From a virus, in the IMG/VR virus record IMGVR_UViG_3300034375_010899, positions 1 through 64,000 of that record: a DNA stretch of 64,000 nucleotides; one strand, 5' to 3'. Both the position numbers and the translations under genes were made by a program. Each line of letters starts with the position of its first letter. The stretch's first letter is position 1. Below the pieces are notes generated by a model. The model ran no database searches. It worked only from the letters and a program-made list of their open reading frames with translations, and was not told the DNA's origin. Of this stretch, positions 18,936-32,800 are shown one piece after another.

Positions 18936-20849
18936 ATGGCAATAGTAAATTTTACAGACTTAGATTTTGATCAATTAAGGCAATCTATTAAGGATTACCT
19001 AGGATCAAGTTCAGATTTCACGGATTATGATTTTGAAGGATCGAATTTGTCGGTCTTGATAGATATTCTTGCATATAATACGTATATTTCCTCGTATAAC
19101 GCTAATATGATTAGCGGTGAGGTTTTTATTGATAGTGCAACACTAAGAGAAAATATTGTTTCCCTTGCAAGGAATATTGGATATGTTCCAAGATCAAGAA
19201 CTGCAGCAAGAGCAAATATATCCTTTTTTGTTGATGTTTCAAATTACGCATCAATTCCAAGAGTTATAACCTTAAATAGGGGTATAGTTTGTACTACGGA
19301 ATCTGAGTTTAGTGGAGAAAGTTATACATTTGTTACTACAGAAGATATTTCAGTTCCTGTGGTAAATGGAGTTGCATTTTTTGAAAATATTGAAGTTTAT
19401 GAAGGAACTTTAGTAAGTTCAGAGTTTTTCGTAAATTCTCAGATACCAAACCCACCACAAAGATATATTATTGATAATGTAAATGTTGACATTAGCACTT
19501 TATCAGTTCGTGTATATACTAGTCCTTTATCCAGTCTTTCTACAAAATATTCTTTAGCACAGGATATTATTGATGTTGGATCGGATTCCAAGATTTTCTT
19601 TATTCAAGAAATACAAAATCAGTACTATGAAATAATCTTTGGTGATGGTATTTTTGGTGATAAATTACAAGAATCTAATTTGATTAATGCATCGTATGTG
19701 GTTTCGAATGGATCATTGGGAAATAATCTTTCACAATTTGCATTTGCTGGTAAGTTAGACTCTAATATTGGAATTATTACTCGCGGAATCTCAAATATTG
19801 TAACAAACACCAATTCATTTGGTGGATCTGAGATTGAATCTGTACAATCAATTAGAAATTACGCACCAAAATACTACTCTTCTCAAAATAGAGCAGTAAC
19901 CGCGAATGATTTTAAGGCAATTATCCCAAGAATATATCCAGAACTGGAGTCTGTTAATGTTTTTGGTGGTGAAGACTTAAATCCACCAAGATATGGAAAG
20001 GTTTTTGTTGCAGTTAAACCACAGAGTGGTACTTTTATATCTTCAAGTGCTGCTCAAAATTTGAAAAATCTTCTAAGAAAATATACAGTTGCTGGTATTG
20101 TAGTTGAAGTTATTGATTTGAAAAACTTATTCATTGAACTGGATACTACAATTTATTATAATGAAAATTTAACTAATAATGATCAAGTACCAAAAAATAA
20201 AGTAATATCCAATTTAGAAAAGTACTCAAAATCTCTTGAATCTGATAGTAGTGATATTAGATTTAAGTATAGTAAAGTTTTAAATATTATTGACGAAAGC
20301 GATGCTTCTATTACTTCAAACATTACTAAAGTCTCTTTGAGAAGAGATTTTAGGGCATCTATTAATCAATTTGCAGAATATGAAATTTGCTTTGGTAACG
20401 AACTTTTTGTAAGAAATAGAGATGGGTTTAATATAAAAACATCTGGATTTAGTGTTGCTGGAATTAGTGGAACGGTTTACATTTCTGATAAACCAAATGC
20501 AAATTTAAAAACGGGAAGTTTATTCTTATTCAAAATATCAACAGAATCTGATGAACCTGTCCAGGTTAGACAATCTATTGGAACTGTAGATTATGTGAAA
20601 GGGGAAATTATATTGAATCCAATTAACATTGTTTCTACGATTATAGATAGTGGAGAATCTATTGTGGAAATTTCTGCCACACCAAAATCAAATGATGTTA
20701 TTGGTTTACAGGATCTTTATTTACAGCTTGATACCAATAAAATAACCGTTACTGCAGTTCGTGACAATATTTCTTCTGGAAATGATATTTCTGGAAGTAA
20801 TTATATTACAACCTCAAGTTATACGAATGGAAAATTAATTAGAGATTAA
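18936..20849 (+). CDS. 6: Baseplate wedge protein gp6
   Basis: A 637-residue protein, close to T4 gp6 (660). The N-terminal FTDLDFDQLRQSIKDYL and DYDFEGSNLSVLIDILAYNT are hallmarks of the baseplate J/gp6 family, as is the central NRAVTANDFKAIIPRIYPEL. Two copies per wedge form the ring that joins the baseplate wedges. It starts directly after the gp25 stop and ends five bases before gp7. Confidence 0.95.
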   Translation: MAIVNFTDLDFDQLRQSIKDYLGSSSDFTDYDFEGSNLSVLIDILAYNTYISSYNANMISGEVFIDSATLRENIVSLARNIGYVPRSRTAARANISFFVDVSNYASIPRVITLNRGIVCTTESEFSGESYTFVTTEDISVPVVNGVAFFENIEVYEGTLVSSEFFVNSQIPNPPQRYIIDNVNVDISTLSVRVYTSPLSSLSTKYSLAQDIIDVGSDSKIFFIQEIQNQYYEIIFGDGIFGDKLQESNLINASYVVSNGSLGNNLSQFAFAGKLDSNIGIITRGISNIVTNTNSFGGSEIESVQSIRNYAPKYYSSQNRAVTANDFKAIIPRIYPELESVNVFGGEDLNPPRYGKVFVAVKPQSGTFISSSAAQNLKNLLRKYTVAGIVVEVIDLKNLFIELDTTIYYNENLTNNDQVPKNKVISNLEKYSKSLESDSSDIRFKYSKVLNIIDESDASITSNITKVSLRRDFRASINQFAEYEICFGNELFVRNRDGFNIKTSGFSVAGISGTVYISDKPNANLKTGSLFLFKISTESDEPVQVRQSIGTVDYVKGEIILNPINIVSTIIDSGESIVEISATPKSNDVIGLQDLYLQLDTNKITVTAVRDNISSGNDISGSNYITTSSYTNGKLIRD

Positions 20850-20854
20850 TAGAA

Positions 20855-23800
20855 ATGCAAAGCACAAGAGTTAAAATTAGTAATGTTGTAAAGAATCAAC
20901 TCCCAAATTTTGTTAGGGAGACTTACCCTTTAGTTGAAAAACTATTCCAAGAATATTACGCTGGATTAGAATATCAGGGTGGTGTACTGGACATACTTCA
21001 AAATATTGATAAGTATGTAAAACTTGACAATATTGCATCTCTAATTGAATATACGGAATTAACTCAAGATATTTCTTTTGCTGATGATAGTATTCGCGTA
21101 TCTAGTACTAGAGGATTTCCTGATAGTTATGGATTGATTCAAATCGATTCTGAGGTTATTTTATACAAGTCAAAAACATATAATACATTTAATGATTGTG
21201 TTAGAGGTTTTAGTGCGATTACCTCATATGAAGATGGTCTAGATTTTCAAAAAACTAATGCAAGCGATCATTTAAATTCTGCATCTGTCAAAAATTTAAA
21301 TATTTTATTCTTAAATGAGTTCTTTAAGAAAATAAAAACTCAATTTGCACCAGGATTTGAGAATAGAAAGTTTTTTTCTAGCGATACTCTAAGCGTAAAT
21401 AAAAATCTTTTGATCAAACAGTTAAAAGATTTTTATACTTCTAAAGGAACTGATGCTTCCTATAAAATTTTATTTAAAGCATTATTTGGGGATGATGTTA
21501 AAGTCATCAAACCAAGAGATTATTTGATTAGACCTTCAGATGCTCAATATAGAATTAATCAGGAATTAGTTATTGAAGCAATTGAAGGAGATCCAAAAGA
21601 CTTAGTTAATACTACAATTTTCCAAAATACTCTATCAATTGATGGTGAAGAATTTATATCCTCTGCATATGGAACTGTAAATAAAGTTGAAACAATTACA
21701 AGAAAGGATAAAACTTACTATACCATAGGTCTTGACTTTGATTTCAATAAAGATATTAATCTTAGAGGATCGGTCTATGGTGAATTTGTTATCGGTCCAA
21801 AAACTATTATTTTGGAAAGAATTGACATCGGATCTTCGTCAATTACCGTAGATTCTACATATGGATTTCCAGAAACTAATGGAAAGTTGGTTGTATATTA
21901 TGAAGATGGTACAACTCAACAAATCGATTATCAAAGAAAAAATTTGAATCAGTTTTTGGGTTGCTCTGGAATCAATAGAAATATTGATTCTAAAACGGAA
22001 ATTTACTTGGATTATGTTTGTGAAGGTGGATTAACGGTTGGTAATGATGAAAATCCAATTAAGTTTAGAATTACTGGAGTTTTATCAGATCCTGTAGTTG
22101 ATAAAAATTCTCGTTATATTGTTCCTGGAAATAGAATAAATTTAAGAACTTTAGGAAAAGATATTAAAGATCCTCAATTTAACTGTTGGAGATTGAATAT
22201 ATCACCATCTTATAAAATAAAAAATTTATCATTAATCAATACACTAAACAATATTTTTAGAGTTCAATTAAGTGACAAACATCTTTTCAATTTGGGAGAT
22301 GGTGCAAGATTAATATCAACTTCCGGATTGCTTAATGAGTATAAAGCTGTAGTTGAATCCATTGTCGATGATTTTTCTATAAATGTTTCATTGCCATTTA
22401 ATTTTGATTCTACGCAAGAATATAATATTGAAAGAGAAATTTCTAAATTCACTTACAATTATAATTCTGAAGTATTTGATAATAATGATATCTACATTAC
22501 TGACACTCAAAATACTTATAGAGATTCTGGTGGAAGTTTATATCTTGCATCACAATCTTTACCAAAATATGGAAAGGAATCATTAATTATTACTGATGAT
22601 ACTGTTGTTTTGGGTGAAGATTTCTTTATTAGTGAAGAACAAAACCCAAGCAATCCTCAAATTTTAGATAAGGTTTTAAATATTGGAAAAAATGCCTTTG
22701 TTACTGGGGATGCTTTGTATTATCAAAGTGGAGAAGGAGTCAATTCTTTAAATATTGCAAATGGAGTTTACTATGTCAAAGCATTGGGTACATTTAGTAA
22801 TTCCACAAAAATAAAACTTTCAAGTAGTAGAAGTAATCTTGATAATAATATTTTTATTGATGTTTCAGTAAATTCTCCAACTTCTAAACTTACTGGAAAT
22901 CAGAATAAAATATTTAAGTCTACCAATGAATTAATATTTTTCCAAAATCAAAGTGAAAATTCTAATCAGAATTTTTCTAGAAAAATTTCTCCAAAAAATA
23001 TTTTCAAAAAAGTATCTTCTCCAGAAATACCTAAAGAAAAAACTTTAACACCTTCGGGAACTATTGGCGTTTTGGCAAATGGAGTTGAGATTGCTAATTA
23101 TAAGTCAAATGATTTTATATATTATGGATCTATACAAAAAATTGATGTAAAGTCTTTGGGTTCTGGATATGATGTAATAAATCCACCAATTTTAAATATT
23201 TCTGACAAATCAGGAACTGGAGCTTCTGTAATATCTCATGTTCAAGGATTTTTGGAAAAAATTGACGTTTTAGGGGGTGGTTTTGATTGGGATGGAATTC
23301 CTGAAATAAAAATATCAGGAGGAAATGGATTTGGTGCAATAGCAATTCCTGAAATGACAGTTTTTGATCATTTTGTAGAATTTGTTGCAAATACTAATCA
23401 AATAGATGTTACGACTGCAACTCCAACATCAGGAAATATAACTTTTAGTATAAAACATAAATTTTATGAGGGTGAAAGAATTTTATATGATTACACCGAC
23501 GCTCCTCTTGAAGGATTGGAAAGAGAAATTGATTATTTTGTTTCTCCGGAAACAGATTTTACTCTAAAGGTATATAAAAACTTTACAGATTCTATTAATA
23601 GAGAAAATGCAATTGAGTTTGAATTAGATTCTCTTGCTTCAGGAAAGCACTTTTTGAAAAGTGCTAACAAAAAATCAACTATAGGTTCTATAAAAATTAC
23701 AAGAACCGGAGAAAATTATACCAATAAAAAGATCGTATTTTCAAATTCGAATGTAGATTTATATAAAAATTCTATAAAAATTGAAGATCATGGATATAAA

Positions 23801-26800
23801 ACGGGAGAGGTTATAGTATATAATTCTAGTGGATCTCCCATATCTGGATTATCAACAAATACAGAATATTATGTAAATGTAATAAATTCTAACGAATTTA
23901 ATTTGTGTGGAATTAATACAGTTCCAGGAAATCCGCCAGATTTCAACTTAAAAAGAAGTATTTTTGTAAACTTTGAAAATTTTGGTTCTGGTTCTTATGA
24001 AATAAACTATAGACCAATAAGAGTTGATATTGTTGGTAATTTTAAGAATAAGTCTTTACCTCTTGATGATATTAAACCAAATATTATTCCCGCATTTAGG
24101 GGTTCTATTGTATCGACTTGCATCGAAAATTCTGGTTTAAATTATGGTTCTTCTGATATATTAAATTATAACAGACAGCCAAATATTGAGGTTAGAAATG
24201 GTTCGGGCGCTGAGTTGAAAGCAATTATTTCAAATGGACAAATAAAGAGAGTATTGATTGTTAATGGTGGTTCATTTTACAATTCAACTCCTACTATAGA
24301 AATACAAGGTGAGGGGAGTGGGGCAAAACTAGTACCAATTATTTCCAATGGAAGAATTGTTGAAGTAAATGTAATTTCTGAAGGTATAAACTATAAAACC
24401 AATGGAACACTTTTAAATGTTATTTCTTCAGGTTCTGGCGCTTCTTTTGATGCGGTAATTCAAAAGTGGAATGTCAATTCTGTTGAAAGAGCAATTCTGA
24501 AAAAGCAAATATTGAATAATGATGTATTTTTACTTGATACTAAAAATGAATATGGCGAAAGAATTACTCAAATAACTCATTCATATGCTCCAAGAAGACT
24601 AAGAGAAGACTTACTTGTTTCTAAAAGAATTGGTGGTAATGATTTTTATAAAAAAGATCTTGAGATTGTTGATGGAAGAGAATCTATAACATCAGAATAT
24701 CACTCTCCTATTATTGGGTGGGCATATGACGGAAATCCAATTTATGGTCCATTTGGATTTGCAAATCCTTCTGGTGGAGGTTCAATTAAAAAATTAAGTA
24801 CAGGTTATCGAACAATATCTGGTACAAATAGACCAAGTTTGAATGATTTTCCTTTAGGATTTTTTGTTGAGGACTATGTTTTTGTTGGAGATGGTGATCT
24901 TGATGATTATAATGGAAGATTTTGTGTAACACCAGAGTTTCCAAATGGAATATATGCATATTTTTCATCTTTGGGTGGATATGATGCTCAATTCAGCACA
25001 ACTTACCTTAGACCTAGTTTCCCATATTTTATTGGAAATTATTTTAAGTCGAAAGTAATAGACTTTAATTTTGATATAAGTGCAAATCAAAATATAATTT
25101 CATTTGAAGAAAATCAACTTATAAGAAATACAAACCAATACAATTTACTTAGCGATACTTCTACTTATAATTACATTTTTAATCCAATTGAATATGAAAA
25201 TCAACTGAATAGTGTTTCTAGAACTCAAAGAGGTATAATTGAAACAGTTGATGTCATATCTGGTGGAGAAAATTATAAGGTAGGAGATATTATAGAATTT
25301 GGTGAAGATGAAAATGGGAATAAATCTTTTGCCGAGGTTTCTGAAGTAAAGGGTAAGGACGTTACTTCGATTATATTGGATTCATTTGGAATAGAGAATG
25401 TTGAATTTGGGACATCAAATAATAAAAACACTATTATTGGAATATCCTCTTCACCACATGGTTTAAACGATAATGATGTTGTAAATATTATTGGTCTGAA
25501 TGAACTCCTTACAAATAAAGAAAAAAACGTAACGTCTATTGTTGATGTTACCTCAAATAGACTTGTATTAAATCAAGAACTTGGAGTGTCTACTCCAAAT
25601 GAATCTGAAAAAATAACAGTTGTTGGCAATTTAAAGCCAACAGCAATTAGATCTAATGATGTATATAAGATATTTAATGGAAATGATGTAGAATTTTTCA
25701 AAATCTTAAATGTAGACCCAATAAATTCTCAAATTAGAGTTTTGAGAAGTGGTGTTACAACATCATATCCTTCGGGAACCAGTCTTATTGAAGACCCTAG
25801 AGTTATTAGTGTTTCATCTGTTGATAATAACTCAACAATTACATATTCTGGAGAAAAGGATTATCCCGTAAATAAAGAATTATATTTTAATCCAGAAATT
25901 TCTGTTGGTGTTGGAACTACTACAACAAATGCATTTATTGAAAAAAATTCATCAAACTACCAATGCGGAATTTCTTCTGATAGTTTAGTTGCAAATGATC
26001 CAAATTTTAAAGTTGGTTTGGTGTTTAACAATTTAACAAATGTATCTGCATTTAGAGTTGGAGATTATGTTTCTCTGACAGGATCTACAGATACTACTTT
26101 CAATTCAATAATTGATAAGATAAAAGTTCTTAATGTTGGTATAAATTCAATTGTTTTAGATTATAATGTATCTTCCCTTACTACTGATCAAATAATTTCA
26201 ATTGCGGGTTCTGGTGTTACTTCTTATGTAGATAAATGGATTACTAGAAGCATTCCTTCAAGAAGTATATACTTAAAGGACCACAGAATTAAGACTGGGG
26301 ATAGGTTATTATACAAAAATAATGGTGGATCATCAATTTTAGTAAGTGGTCCCGTTGCTTTAGATGATTTTGATAATCTTTATGCATATGCATTTGATGA
26401 AAATCATATTGGAATTTCTACACAATATGTTGGTTTGAGTACAACAGGAGAATATTTAAATCCAGAAACTAATGAGTCGTTATTATATTTTGTATCTTCG
26501 GGAACTAGAGATTATCATAGCTTTAGAACTGATTTGGAAGTTCAAAAAGGTATTTTGACTAGAAATATTGCTAGAGTAAATACTTCATCAGATCCATCAC
26601 TATTTTACAATGAAAATATTTTTGTCAATCTTAAATCGAATGAACAAATAAGTGTAAAAGTAAAATATAATGATGCAAATAGAAGACTAGTATTTAATCC
26701 CAAATCTTATAATAATACCAACCTCGATAAAAATACATTAATTATTAATAATCATGGTTACTTTACAGGACAAAAGATTATTCATAATACATTATCTCCA

Positions 26801-29800
26801 ACAGACCTTGAGAATGATAAAATTTATTATGTTGTTGTGGAAAATGAAAATGAATTTAAATTATCACTTACATATGAGGAGTCTATTAGAAGGAATCCAG
26901 TAGTTATTGATCTTACAACTCCATTATTTGGGGAAATATCCGAAGTTAATCCAAACATAAACCTTTATAGAAATGATACTGTCAATTTTGATTTGACCGA
27001 TTCTTCACTTTCTTTCATAAGCAATCAATCAAGTGTTCCTGCATTTGACTTTGACATTTATGAAGATGAAAATTTCTTGCAAAAGTTTTTAAAGACTAAA
27101 GATGATTCATCTTTTGAAGTAACTAAAACTGGTGTTATAGGAGTTACAAATAATGCAAAAGTAACTTTATCAATAAATGACACCACACCTAAAAAATTAT
27201 ATTATAAGCTTACACTAGTTAATACTTCATTAAGCGTTCCAATTTCAAAAACTGAATATAGAATTGATGATGATAATATTAAAGAAAATAGCACAATAAC
27301 TATTTTGGATAGTGTATATTCTGGTCATAATAAAGTTTCTTTTACAGGAACTTCATTTTTTGATTATTTCTTAAAAAAGAAACCTGAAAAATCTTTTTAT
27401 TCTGGAACAAATGCATCTATTTTATATACTACAGACTCTTATTCAACTCTTGGGGAAATAACAAAAGCTTCTGTTCTTTCTAGAGATAGAAAGTACAGAG
27501 TTTTGCCAGGAATTACTTCTATTACCTCTAAAACAGGTACAGGTGCATTATTATTCCCATCCAGTAATAAGATTGGATCTGTGGCAAAAGTAGATCTTAA
27601 GAATATCGGATTTGATTATAGTGTTGACTATAGTTTACGTCCCACTGGAAATCTTCCTCAATTGATTAATGTTGAGCCTTTAAGTATTTTTGAAAGTATT
27701 AAGGTTGTTTCTACTGGTAAGGATTATACTCTTACTCCAAATCTAGTCGTTATTGATGGGTTGTCTGGAAAGGTCGATACTCAATCTGAGTTAAAATTTG
27801 TTCCTGAAGAAGTTAAGGTTGAAATAATTCAAAATAGTTCTGGATTGTTTAATAAAACTCCTATAATTATTCCAATTAACAATTCCAATGGAATTACTGT
27901 AAGTTCTGTAAGTTACGTTCCTGAAGATAAGATTTTAACATTTACTTTAAATCAAGGGTTTAGTTCAACTGCAGATTTTCCTTTCGATGATGGAGATAGA
28001 GTTCTATTAGAAAACTTCAAAGTAAATGATGTCAATGTAGATCCAATAACAAATGAAGTAACCTTTAATGAAAATGTTAAGGGAATTAATTCTTCAAATT
28101 ATAATTATGCATTATTCACAGTCAGTAATGTTGCTAAGGGTATTGGTGGAAATGTTTCTAGATTTTCTATTGATATGTCAGAATATCTTGAAGGAGATGA
28201 AATTCCTGGAGAATATAGACCTGTAAATACGTTTGGATATTTTGTTCCAGAAAAATATTTCCCAACTTTTAATATAACTCTTCAGAAAAATAACTTTATT
28301 CTTGGAGAAGAGGTATTTACTTCTAGTGGATTTACTGGAATAGTAGAATATTGGGATAGAGACAATGAATTTGTAAGCGTTCTTTCTGGGGATAAATTTA
28401 TAACTGGTGACAGAATTACGGGAAGAACATCAAATTTGAGTGGAATAGTTGGAAAAGTTCAGTTCTATGATGCAGAATATAAGGTTGGGTCTTCTTCCGT
28501 GGTATCTAGAGGATGGGATACCAGAGTTGGATTCTTGAATGATAATACTCAAAGAATACAAGATAGTTTTTACTATCAATATTTCTCATATGACCTGAAA
28601 TCAAAAACTCAGTTTTCTGAATGGCAAGATGCTGTATCAAGTTTAAATCATGCTTCCGGATTTAAAAAGTTTTCAACTTTTGAAGTTGAATCTACACCAG
28701 ATGAAGTAAACAGAACTTCAATTTCATATTCCGAATTGAACTCAGTTTCTGATATATTCTCAATTGTTGATATCAATTCATATGTTGATTTTGATATGGT
28801 TTCAGAAAATACATACCTTCTTGATGGTAGAACTGTATCTGACCAAGTGGTATTTAATACAATACCTGTTCAAGACTATGCAGAATCTATTAATAATAGA
28901 GTTTTGGTGATTGAGGATATTAGTAGTCAATTTAATAATGTACCAAGAGATGAGAGATTTGTTGTTGTTGACAAATTCCCAATATTCCAGACTAGATATA
29001 GAAAATACTTTGCATATGTTAAAGATAAACTATTCTTTAATGAAAGGCAATTTGGTTTAATTTCTTTAATTCATGATGATTTGGAAGGTTATATTGGACA
29101 ATATGGTCAAGTAGAAACTTTTGGGGAGTTGGGGACATTTGAATTTAGAATTAGAGGATTCTTTGGAGAAATTACATTCAATCCATTTGACTTTGAATTT
29201 AATGATTTTGATATTGAACTTGTATCTTATAGTTTATTTGATACATTTGTTGGATTGGGGTCAACTTCTCAAGAAACTTATTCTTTAGGTACAGTTGTTA
29301 CTTTTACAAACCAAACTGCATCAATTTCCGCCGGAACCACATCTGCAATTGAAATTGCTAGAGTTGGAACTGAATACAAAGCAAATAAATTGCTGACAAC
29401 ATTAAATGATGAAAATGGTGATTATAGAGAATCTGTGGAACTTAATATTGTTAGTGATGGTAATGATGTTTATATAACAGAATATGGAAAATTATTTACA
29501 AAAGCATTAAATCCTCCAATTGGATATGCGGCATATTCTGCAAGAATTTCTGGAGACGATATTATCGTAGAAGCAACTCCTTCAGTATCTTATGGTGCCA
29601 CACTAGAAGTTAATACGGTATCAACCTCCATTGATACTGACTTTGATGCTATTGATACAGATCTTCTAGTTCTTTCAAATACTAGACTTGAAAGTGGAAT
29701 TGTAAATATTGGAATAACAACAAATACTGCTGAAGTTCATCGTCATAATAGAGTTTATGGTGGAGCATATTATTATGCTGTTGTCACTTCAAATTTTGGA

Positions 29801-32800
29801 GGATTTAATTCAAAACTCCAAGCTCTTGAAATTGTAACTGTTAATAATGATTCTGATGCATATATTACTGTTTATGGTAGTGTTTTAAATGATCCAACCG
29901 TAAATACACTTGGAGATTTTAGTGTTTCCGTTTCCGGTAAAAATTGCATATTATCATTTACACCTGCAGTTGCTGGTGAAAATATTGCTATTAAGTTTTT
30001 CTATCAAGGCGTTAAGACTATTACGGAAAATCCAGAAAATCCTGATGAATTGATTTTAGATTTAAATGAATCACAAATTAATTCATATACCACGGATTAT
30101 ATTGGAACTCAGAATGAAATTAAAAGAAAGTTTGATTTATTCTATGATGGATATCCTATTTTAAGAAGAACTTTTAATGCATCAAGTTTTACATCAGTTG
30201 ATCTTAATAATGATAAGTTGATTATTCCAAATCATTACTTCAGTACTGGTGAAGAAGTTACTTATGATACTAATGGTGATGATCCAATTGGAATTGCTTT
30301 AACTTCAGTTCCTGGAATAGGATTGACTGATATACTACCTACAAAACTTTACATTATTAAAGATAATAATTTAAGTGTTAGAGTCGCAGCTTCTGCATCT
30401 CAAGCACTAAAATCTGTTCCAGATTATCTTGATTTGATTTCATATGGAACAGGAACAACTCATACTTTAACTGGAAAAAGAGGGAATGAAAGATCATTAA
30501 TTACTATTGACAATATGATCCAATCTCCTATAGTTTCAACTTCATTTGAAACTACTTTGGCAGAACCTTTGGGTCTAAAAGATGTTAGGGTAAAAGTTAC
30601 AAATCCAGATGTTTTTGTTGGTGGTGACGTATTTAGAGTTGATGATGAAATACTCCGCGTTAAAGTTGTTGGATTTGGTGCAACTAATACATTATTGGTA
30701 AATAGATTCTGGTTGGGAACATTGCCATCCACTCATGATATTGGTGCTGGATGTACAAAATATTCTGGAGATTATAATATTGTTGATAATACAATTCATT
30801 TTTATGATGCTCCATATGGTAAAGTTCCCATCACACCAAAAGATCCTAAACCAGATGAGGTTGATTTTGTAGGAATTTCGACAAGTTCATCTTTCTCTGG
30901 AAGGATATTTAATAAATCAGGTCAAATTAATGGATTGAGTCCAACATATTCCGATAATGTTTTAGTTGATGATATTTCCGAGCAGTTTACTGGTATTAGA
31001 AGTGAGTTTACACTAACATCAACCGATCCAGCTCTCAGCGGAGTTTCTACTTCGAATTTATTTGTTCTCATTAAAAATATTCTACAGATACCTTTTGATG
31101 AACAGAGAAATATAGATGGAGCATTTACTTTAGGTCAAACTCCTGGTGGAGATCCAACAATAATATTCAAACAATCTCAAGAAGTTTCTAATCTTGAAGA
31201 TATAAATTCAACAAATTTACCTTCTGGTGGAATAATAGTCAGTACTGGATCAACATTTGGGCATGGATATCAGACATTGAGGACTCCAGGAGCATCAGTT
31301 ACTATTGATAACACTGGATCAATTTCGAATATAACAATCGGATCAACTGGAAGTGGTTATAGATTGGTTGATGGGAAGGAAATTTTTGTTACTACTTCAA
31401 CAATTTCTTCTTCCGGTTCAAATATATTAACTATAAACGAAGAAAGAAGTTTGTTTGATAAACTTCCATATTCATCAAGACCTTTATGCAGTACTGGAAT
31501 AGGAACTATTTGCAATGATTTGGAAATCTCATCATACGATCCTATTACTTCTACTATTACACTATCTGATAATTTGGATGAAGATATTCCTTCAGGTTCT
31601 ATAGTTTCTATAAAATTAACTGAATTGACTTCTGAAATTGTAGATATTGGAATTAGAACTGAAAGTACTGTAGATTATGATGTAAACTATATTGGATTTA
31701 CCACGGTAATTTCCGGTTCAATTTCAACAAATATAAATTTTGTCAATCCTGGAATATCATTTACTAGTTTTTATGATGTATTTGAAACTTTATCTTCAGA
31801 ACCATCATCTATTGGTTCTACTGTAGTTTATGTAAACACTGTAAGAAATATAAACAATATAAACAATTATATTTCAATAAACAATGATAAAAATGTAAAA
31901 ATTGTGGGAATTGGAAATACTTTTATAACTATAGATACTCCATTAACTTCCAATATTTTATCTAATGAAAAGGTAACTATAAGAAGATTTTCTCCTCCAG
32001 AAATTGTATTTGATTCTCCAATAGGATATTATGAAATTCCGTTAATTTATAGTTCAACTTCACCTTCTATTGGAATAGGAACTGGAGCAAAAATTAATTT
32101 GGTTGTTGGAGAGGAAGGCAGAGTTATTGACTTTAAATTTACAAATAATGGATATGGATATAGACCATTTGAGGTATTGACTGTACCAACTGGAGGACTA
32201 ACTGGAATACCTCTTGATCAGTCAACTGCATTTGAAGAATTCAAATTGTTTATCGATGATGTATATGATACAAAATTCTCTGCTTGGTCTATAGGAGATT
32301 TGCAAGTTATTGATAATTTTGATGATTTATTTGATAATTCTAGAAGAGTTTTCCCAATCAAAATTAATGGTGAGCAAAAATCAATTAGAGCTAAAAAAGG
32401 TTCTAACATTGATATTCAAGCAGTATTATTAGTTTTATATAATGACATTTTACAAGTTCCAGGAAAGGGATATACTTTTACTGGTGGAAGTATTATTACT
32501 TTCCCCGAAGCTCCCAAATTTGGAGACACTGTTTCCATAATATTCTATAGAGGAAATGGTGACACTGATGTTGTAGATGTTGATGTATTAGAGTCGGTAA
32601 AAATTGGAGATTCTATATTCATTACTAGTGACGATAAGAAACTCATTCAAAATGAAAGAATTGTTTCAGATGTTGTATCTTCTGATTTTGTAAACACATT
32701 AATTTATAATGATAGGGGAATAAGTAATGACTTTGAATTACTTAGACCAATAACTATCGCAAAACAAACTGAAGATTTTGTTATTGATAATCAATTTATT

